Shown: piece after piece, positions 18,343 to 23,901 of the stretch
Layout of the letters: each line of letters starts with the position of its first letter
How positions within the stretch are numbered: position 1 is the first letter of the stretch
Source: Chara braunii
Lineage: Eukaryota > Streptophyta > Charophyceae > Charales > Characeae
Direction of reading: 5' to 3'
DNA: 23,901 bases
NCBI GenBank assembly: GCA_003427395.1
Contig: BFEA01000038.1
Coordinates: forward strand, 1,281,792 to 1,305,692
The notes under the pieces: generated by a model
Database searches by the model: none
What the model was told of the DNA's origin: nothing
The model's input: only the letters and a program-made list of their open reading frames with translations
Translations under genes and position numbers: made by a program

Positions 18343-18565
18343 CTACATTTTCACTTTCCATGGTTTTATCTTCGCTGCATTGCTTTCATAAGCTGACTCC
18401 CATCCAATTCTATTGTAGACACCTGGTCTTCTAGATTTCTCTAGTCTGCAATGCTGCATTTTCATTTTCCATGTTTTAATTTTTGCTGCATTTGCTTCCA
18501 TGAGCTGACTCTTATCCAATTCTTTCACAAAAACCTGGTTTTTAAAATTTCTCCAGCGTAAATTT
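18343..18565 (+). repeat. Tandem duplication, two copies with 111-bp period
   Basis: CTACATTTTCACTTTCCATG at 18343 and CTGCATTTTCATTTTCCATG at 18454 begin matching units. Both continue with GCTGCATT, AGCTGACTC, ATCCAATTCT, ACCTGGT and TTTCTC. The divergence indicates an old duplication. Confidence 0.75.
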
Positions 18566-19019
18566 CTTGGTTCAAAGGCCGGTTCTTGATATCTATATTC
18601 GCCTCTTTGTGCATCAACATTTTTTTCTTAATGGATGGAAGGTGGAGTGAACAGGGGAGAGCTCCACTCTGCAGGGGCCGACGCCAGGTGGGACGTGAAG
18701 CCCTGGAGGGAGTGCAAGCAGATTTAGTGGGTTGCTCTATTATGGGGTTGGGGTGGGAATACACATCCCAGCGGGGGCAGACTAGGGTAAAAGGTGAGCA
18801 GAGGCATACTTTGGGATGGAACTGTATGCCTTTGAGGCATAAAGGGGGGTAATGTGAGACTTTCCCAAGTTGGGGCTGAGATGGGATGCCTGTGATCTGG
18901 GTAATCCGTTTCGGTGGAGGCACCGTTGGGATAGGGTGGGAAGGAGGGGAGGGGGGAGATTAAGTTTCACAGAACAAGTGCTTCAAAATTTCATAGTCTT
19001 CAATCATGTTATATCAAAT
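18566..19019. other. No recognisable gene
   Basis: An 88-codon plus-strand open frame (18586-18852) carries no domain I know. Near its end, AAAGGGGGGTAATGTGAG resembles a polypurine tract followed by an LTR start, discussed as a finding. A G-rich run lies at 18935-18960. Confidence 0.35.
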
Positions 19020-19975
19020 GTTTCGGTGTTCTGAAATTTTTGACAACATGTGGTCTTCTTCCTCATTCGGGATATAAAATTTCAGAGTTGGTCGAATCTG
19101 GACTGATATCTGCAGAGTTGCTTTGTTCTATACCTCTGCTTTGTTGATGCCGGAACGACGCTGGCCGGAGCTGGGGTGTTGCCCTTTAACCTACAAATGC
19201 AGGAGTGTGAGGCCTTGAAGAGAGATTTGGGAATTTGCTGAGGGAGGAAGGCAATTTAGTGGCGAACTGGGGGGAGCTGCCTTGACAACCTATGGGTCCA
19301 AGGATAGTTTAGGTGGCGAGACTAGTCAGCTACGGTTGACGTTAGTTAGGATGACATTGTCTCTGAGATGTAATGTCCTGGTGCAGGGAGGGCTAGGAGT
19401 TGTTCTAGGATTAGGATGCCAGAATTGCTGATATAGCCTTCTATATTTTTACACACTCATCATCATCATCATCATTAAAAAAAAAAAAGTCATTTCTGGT
19501 TTTCTGTAATTCTTGGCAGCATCTGGCCTTCGTTCTCATTTGGGATATAGGATTTCAGAGATGGTCGAATCTGGACTGATATTGGCAGAGTTGCTTTGTT
19601 TTGTGTCCCTGGTTTGCCGATGCCAGAACGACGTTGGCCGGAGCTGGGGCAATGCCCTGTAACCTGCAAATGGAAGGAGTCTGAGGCCTTGTAGAGAGAT
19701 CTAGGGTTTTGATGAGGGAGGAAGGCAATCCAGTGGCAAACCGGGGGGGGCTGCCTTGACAACCTATGGGTCCGGGATAGTCTAGGTGGCGAGAACAGGT
19801 CAACTTTGGTTGACGTTGGTTAGGATGGAATTGTCTCTGAGATGTTATGTCCGGTTATAAGGAGGGTTGGGAGTTGTTCTAGGAGCAGGAGGCCAGAATT
19901 TGTTGATATAGTATAGTCTTAGATATTTTTTACATACTAATCGTCATCGTCATTAGCATCATCATCATTAGTATG
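19020..19975 (+). repeat. Tandem duplication of a 473-bp unit ending in TCA repeats
   Basis: GGTCGAATCTGGACTGATAT occurs in both halves 473 bp apart. Long matching stretches follow: GCCGGAGCTGGGG, GAGGCCTTG, GAGGGAGGAAGGCAAT, TGCCTTGACAACCTATGGGT, TTGTCTCTGAGATG and GGAGTTGTTCTAGGA. Unit 1 ends at (TCA)n plus A12 (about 19467-19491). Unit 2 ends in a degraded TCA/TCG run (about 19940-19970). The units differ by many substitutions. No coding sense is seen. A terminal microsatellite plus A run suggests the 3' end of a retroposon. Confidence 0.8.
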
Positions 19976-20009
19976 ATTATCTCATAGTTTACATAGAATC
20001 AGCAGAAGC

Positions 20010-20034
20010 TCATCATCATCATCATCATCATCAT
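20010..20034 (+). repeat. (CAT)n microsatellite
   Basis: About eight CAT/TCA units directly precede the first SINE-like sequence. Confidence 0.85.
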
Positions 20035-20036
20035 AT

Positions 20037-20176
20037 GGGGACATTGAGCCCGGTTCTCAGCAATTTCGGTTCGGTCACTCCGGGTAGACTGTGAGGACCC
20101 CGGCATCAATCTTCTTATTGGTAATATCAGCCTTGGGCACTGGGTCCTTTTAATTAAAAAAAAAAAAAAAAAAAAA
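20037..20176 (+). mobile_element. SINE-like sequence 1 with 21-base poly(A) tail
   Basis: A 120-bp body begins GGGGACATTGAGCCCGG and ends in 21 A residues (20156-20176). A GGTTCGGTCAC at about 20068 is loosely like a pol III B box. The head matches a second poly(A)-ended sequence at 21113. No clear target duplication is visible. An RNA-derived short retroposon is the simplest reading; a chance A run in a repeat is the alternative. Confidence 0.45.
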
Positions 20177-21112
20177 GATCCCCAGAGGAAGTTCAGTGAA
20201 CTGGATGCGAGTCTGGACATTCTGTGGAGACTGTGGAAAAACTCAGACTCTGAGGGTACGTGGCAACGAAAGCCCCTTACTGAATATTAGGTCCCATATC
20301 TTCCGACTAACTTCATCCTTGTAGCAATCCCCCCCTCTCACTGTCCCCCCCCTTGAACTCCCAACCTCCCGGCACCATGCCTGCACCACATAGCCTCACT
20401 CCCAACCCGAAGACATGATGGAAAAGTACGTGCAAGGAACAACGATGCGCTAAGGGAGGCAGAAACGAAAGGGGGGGCAGCTACAAGTCTAGGGACTGTG
20501 GACTGTGGACTTGCTCAGTAACAACCAATGACGACTTCGGAGGGCAGCCACATACAGTATCAAAGAGACAATTGAAGCATACATAGGACCATGCATATTC
20601 AAAGGAGTGGCGGCACACTCTACAGACACAGGCGACTCACAGAGCAATGGTTCCGCCCCATCAGAACAAAAGGTGTATAGAATGGAGGGGCGACGTCTCA
20701 GATTCACTGCAATGAAGTCTGTGGGCGCACAGTGTTCAGTGTTCTGCTTCTCGAGGGCTTAAGGGTTCAGACTACTAAAGAGGGAGGCGGGATATAAGCA
20801 GGGATGGTATGTGCTGATATGTACAATCAAAGTCGTGCCTGCCACAGTCTATAAAATGTGAGAGTTCTGCGTCGAAGCAATCATGTATCAAGGGTGAAGG
20901 GTTTAGGGTTTAGGGATTAGGTTCCAAAGGGAGGAGGATAAATGGACGAGGATGAATGTGGCCACCCTCGATATCGACCAACATACGGTGAATAAAGGTG
21001 GGGAGGAGCTAGTGACTCATTGAATATTAATGGCGGTCTTTCGACAGATTGACGAGGCGATCCCCCCACATGTTTCAACCGGTCCCTGTCTTTCAATGTA
21101 CAAATTTATAAA
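20177..21112. other. No recognisable gene; short TTTAGGG run
   Basis: About 930 bases of mixed composition without a coding domain. At 20899-20915 it reads GGG followed by two TTTAGGG units, the plant-type telomere repeat, too short to call a telomere remnant with confidence. The C-run-rich segment near 20330-20352 is low-complexity. Confidence 0.4.
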
Positions 21113-21254
21113 GGGACACTGGGCCCGTTTTCCAGCAGGTGCAGCTCCCGACCAATATATGGAGCCTCCTCCGAGGAAGCTTGAGGTGTCTGCTCCTCCT
21201 ACCAGTGCCTCAAGCTGATCCCGGGGTTGTTTTCTTTCCAAAAGACAAAAAAAG

Positions 21255-21286
<32 letters not shown>

Positions 21287-21288
21287 AG
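21113..21288 (+). mobile_element. SINE-like sequence 2 with A-rich tail
   Basis: It begins GGGACACTGGGCCCG and ends in an A-rich tail with AAAGA and CAAA repeats (about 21239-21288). The first 26 bases match SINE-like sequence 1 at about 20 positions; the middle is much more diverged. It abuts the fold-back element. Confidence 0.4.
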
Positions 21289-21309
21289 GGGAAACTACGC
21301 AAGAGCCAC

Positions 21310-21460
21310 AAAAATGAGTTATAATTGCACTAGGGGCCAAGATACAGTTTCGAATTGCAGTTCGGGCAATGTATACAACCCATTTTTCTGGCCAGGTAGG
21401 ATGCCCGAAGTGCAATTGCAAACTGTATCTTGCCCCGCAGTGCAATTATAACTCGTTTTT
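21310..21460. mobile_element. Fold-back (MITE-like) element, 59-bp inverted arms
   Basis: Arms 21310-21368 and 21402-21460 are inverted copies with only a handful of mismatches, around a 33-base spacer. Shared blocks include GAGTTATAATTGCACT, CAAGATACAGTTT and TTCGGGCA. Weaker pairing continues outward to a GGGG/CCCC pair near 21288 and 21484. It has no coding capacity. No clear target duplication is seen, so it could be a MITE or a simple inverted duplication. Confidence 0.75.
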
Positions 21461-21549
21461 GAGACTCTATTGAAGTTACGCCCCTCCCAAAAAAAAGGGT
21501 CAGAGTGCTGCAAAATGACAAGCAACGGAAATGTCTATATGATCCCTCG

Positions 21550-22503
21550 CTGACAACCTGCCAGCTTCCGTTTGGCCCTCAGAACGGGAATGGTCATGGG
21601 CAAACAACCAGAAAATGCCTATTTTGCAATACGCCGTCAAGCAAGGATGTAGGGTTGCTATGCAATCGACACAGACAACAAAGCTAATCCAGCAAATAGC
21701 GAAGAGATGGGAAAGGGATTCCTCACTGAACCAATCTGACTTGGAGGGGTTCTCCTGGTCCAGGTACACGCACATACACCAAACCGACGAACCATAGGGC
21801 TCTTCAACGGCAAATGATAGACAGATGCCTCTCTATGCCAGATGGGATTGTCTCCCACTCCAACCTGGAACAACAAGGGTGTCTCTCACAGATGTGTACA
21901 TTCTGCTGTCCAAACTCTCCTGAAAAAAAAGGTGAAACTCTCCTAAGAAAAAGGCCATGCTAGAGCACTGTCTCCTGGACTGCCCAATGGTAGCTCAAAT
22001 ATGGAGATGGTGGGATGCAGAGTGACACTATTTAATAGGAATCCACCTACCATGGAATACAAAACCCCTCTTGCCGGGTAAATGACCACAAGATGCTGCA
22101 CAATGGAGTACGCTTACTGACACCATCTTCAAATACACAAGACTAACCATACTAATGATTGCATGGAGGGCGCGATGCTCCCACGAAAGAAAGCAGTTTA
22201 ACCTTGGGTTTATACAAGCAAAGGCGGTCCTTTTAGATACAACCAGAGAAAAGACTAGACAACAATGGCATAAAACAAGAGATTGAAACTGAACTAGACT
22301 CAACCAACAAACATAATTTGATCACAACAGTCAGAATAACATGGATTGACCCGGGTAAAAAGATTTGCGAATTGGATCAACACAACAACTTGCTCTGGGA
22401 ATTCTGGCATACTACGGAAAGCCATTGGGAGAGAATGCTGGCAGAATGCTTTGTCCTCCACTACCGGACCGACTCCCCAAACATACACTGGCTCCCCTTA
22501 TAG
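21550..22503 (+). pseudogene. LINE ORF2 C-terminus with reverse-transcriptase zinc-binding (zf-RVT) domain, broken
   Basis: Plus-strand pieces in shifting frames follow the end of a LINE ORF2. 21615-21797 gives LIQQIAKRWERDSSL. 21790-21960 gives RQMIDRCLSMPDGIVSHSN and the cysteine cluster CLSQMCTFCCPN. 21954-22286 gives MLEHCLLDCPMVAQIWRWW, the His/Cys half of the zf-RVT finger, then TILMIAWRARCSHERKQF with TGA stops at 22023 and 22083 and a final TGA at 22284. 22318-22503 gives ITWIDPGKKICELDQ to TAG. A 23-bp tandem duplication near 21911-21956 accompanies one frame change. The RT itself is absent, consistent with a 5'-truncated copy. It runs opposite to the LINE at 1-4500. Confidence 0.75.
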
Positions 22504-23820
22504 GCCCCTGTGACACCCTAACCTCACGCCCGGCGCGACTTCCTGATCGGAGTGGGAGTGGGCCTGGAAGTGTGAAACGGGGGTGTGCCAAGGATTTTAG
22601 GAAAGTGGGGGTGGAGTCCCAGGTCAGAACTGAGATCTCCCGTTGCAAGGTGTAGGGATACGAGTGCAAGAGGGTAGGCGCGGATCGGAGTCCTGTTTTA
22701 TGCTTCAGAAAGCAGAGCTACCGCCTCCGCTGGTTCCGTCGTCTAGGTCGGACTCGTATCTGGTGCACCGTCGGGAAGCTATGGCTATCCCGCTGGCTGG
22801 TCACCTGCCAGCGTCGAACGTCACAAGTCTTGGAATCTGACACGACCGTCCTCAGTCGAAGGCTGCGGCCGTCGTTCGTCCTCCAAGTGAGTTCGTTGGA
22901 TGAAGCCGGAGGCTCGGTAATCGTGGTCCTGCAGGCACTCCGAGCACGGGGGTTGGGGCCAGTAGGGAGCGATTGCACGTCAGGGGATGATGGTTAGGGA
23001 GTGGAAGGGCAGGATGCGGTGATAGGGAGGGAATTCGGTTCCCAGGATAATGATTTCGGGTTCCATGACGACGTGACACATGTGTGAGCTAGGACAGTTG
23101 GGGAGATGGGGGATACGTCCCAAGGCCTGGTCAATATCCCACTCACAAATACGCTCGTTCCCGATTAAGTAGGGAAATTCTGGAGGTTCCGCCCTTGATC
23201 ATGCTGACAAACAAGAGTGTTCCCAATATCCCCGGAATTCCCGACCCCTCAGGCACTCGCGGTCAGTGATACAAAAGGGGACTTCAATATTCATACTGCA
23301 GGGTAGGGCAGAAATTCAGACATTCGGGAAGTTGGGCAGAGTACAGGTTTTGCAGACACACGTGTAAGTAGCGAACTTCCTCAGTCGGTTTTACACATGC
23401 GTGCACAAGACCTGTCCTTCGGTCGGGTGGATGAAGGTCAACAACTCATAAGGTGGGTAATCCTATAGTCAGACGGACATCTAATTATCTAGCATGCTCA
23501 TCTAATTTGTACTCAAACGGAAACACGCCAAACATCCATGCATCCAGCTTCCAACACACACACTCATAAACAAAAAGAAGTTGATACTCTTCATGCACCA
23601 ATTTTTTGGCAATTGGCCCGGAGATCACACAAGATACGATCGCAGGTGACCAACCAATCCGATTGCCGGTTCAAGCAGAAAGAGAAGGGAAGTTGGGGGG
23701 ACAATCACACATCAGTCTCTAAGAAGAAAGAAAGGAAAGATCCGATATGCCCATCCAAAAGGACAATGGCGACTTGCGCCAAATACCAAAATTGCTCAGA
23801 AGAATAGAAGAGAAACACTA
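22504..23820. other. No recognisable gene
   Basis: About 1.3 kb with no domain or internal repeat that I can see. TGTGACACCCTAACC at 22509 resembles the start of some plant LTRs, but no second copy lies in the window. An 89-codon open frame (23538-23807) is Lys/Ser-rich without motifs and is probably chance. Confidence 0.4.
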
Positions 23821-23824
23821 TCAC

Positions 23825-23841
23825 AGCACATCTCTTCTCTT

Positions 23842-23901
<60 letters not shown>
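23825..23901 (+). repeat. (CT)n microsatellite at the window edge
   Basis: TCTTCTCTTCTCTTCTC grades into an uninterrupted CT dinucleotide run of more than 50 bases up to the last base. It continues beyond the window. Such runs often end assembly contigs. Confidence 0.95.

Noticed and set aside
19999-20220. Minus-strand open frame with Met and Phe runs
   Set aside because: The runs come from the CAT microsatellite and the poly(A) tail read backwards. It is not a protein.
22509-23090. LTR beginning TGTGACACCC
   Set aside because: The start looks LTR-like, but there is no second copy, PBS or polypurine tract in the window.
23538-23807. 89-codon plus-strand open frame near the right edge
   Set aside because: Lys/Ser/Thr-rich with no motif, no neighbouring coding context, and next to a microsatellite.

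Overview
This is eukaryotic nuclear DNA built almost entirely of decayed retroelements. I see no intact cellular gene, no rRNA or tRNA gene, no CRISPR array and no bacterial operon. Three things point to the green lineage: a chromovirus-type Ty3/gypsy element primed by initiator tRNA-Met, a nested element primed by tRNA-Asp, and a short run of plant-type TTTAGGG telomere repeat. The gag and pol of the gypsy element remind me of charophyte algae such as Chara. That is an impression from memory, not a search result.

Layout. Positions 1-4495 hold the 5' part of a LINE on the minus strand: a very long decayed ORF1 with a zinc knuckle, then the start of ORF2 with an APE-type endonuclease. Its reverse transcriptase would lie beyond the left edge. 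Positions 4500-6699 are non-coding and carry three tandem-repeat blocks and a G-box/TATA cluster. Positions 6700-18135 are one complete Ty3/gypsy element on the plus strand: LTR, PBS, long leader, gag, protease, RT, RNase H, integrase, chromodomain-like tail, polypurine tract, LTR. It is flanked by a 4-bp ATAC duplication. Its LTRs differ at about 4% of positions by my count, and gag-pol carries many stops and several frameshifts. Inside its protease sits a second, non-coding LTR element (about 11170-13703, minus strand) with 412-bp LTRs and a tRNA-Asp PBS.

To the right, 18136-23901 is a mosaic: an AT-rich stretch, a 111-bp duplication, a 473-bp tandem duplication ending in TCA repeats and an A run, two related SINE-like poly(A) sequences, a near-perfect 151-bp fold-back, the 3' end of a plus-strand LINE ORF2, about 1.3 kb with nothing recognisable, and a CT microsatellite at the window edge.

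The order of events can be read. The gypsy element landed first, the tRNA-Asp-primed element then inserted into its protease, and both decayed mainly by transitions. Nothing here looks like a new functional system. The most interesting points are the nested non-autonomous element with its terminal hairpin, the long LINE ORF1, the same-frame TAA stops in gag, the fold-back, and the SINE-like pair.
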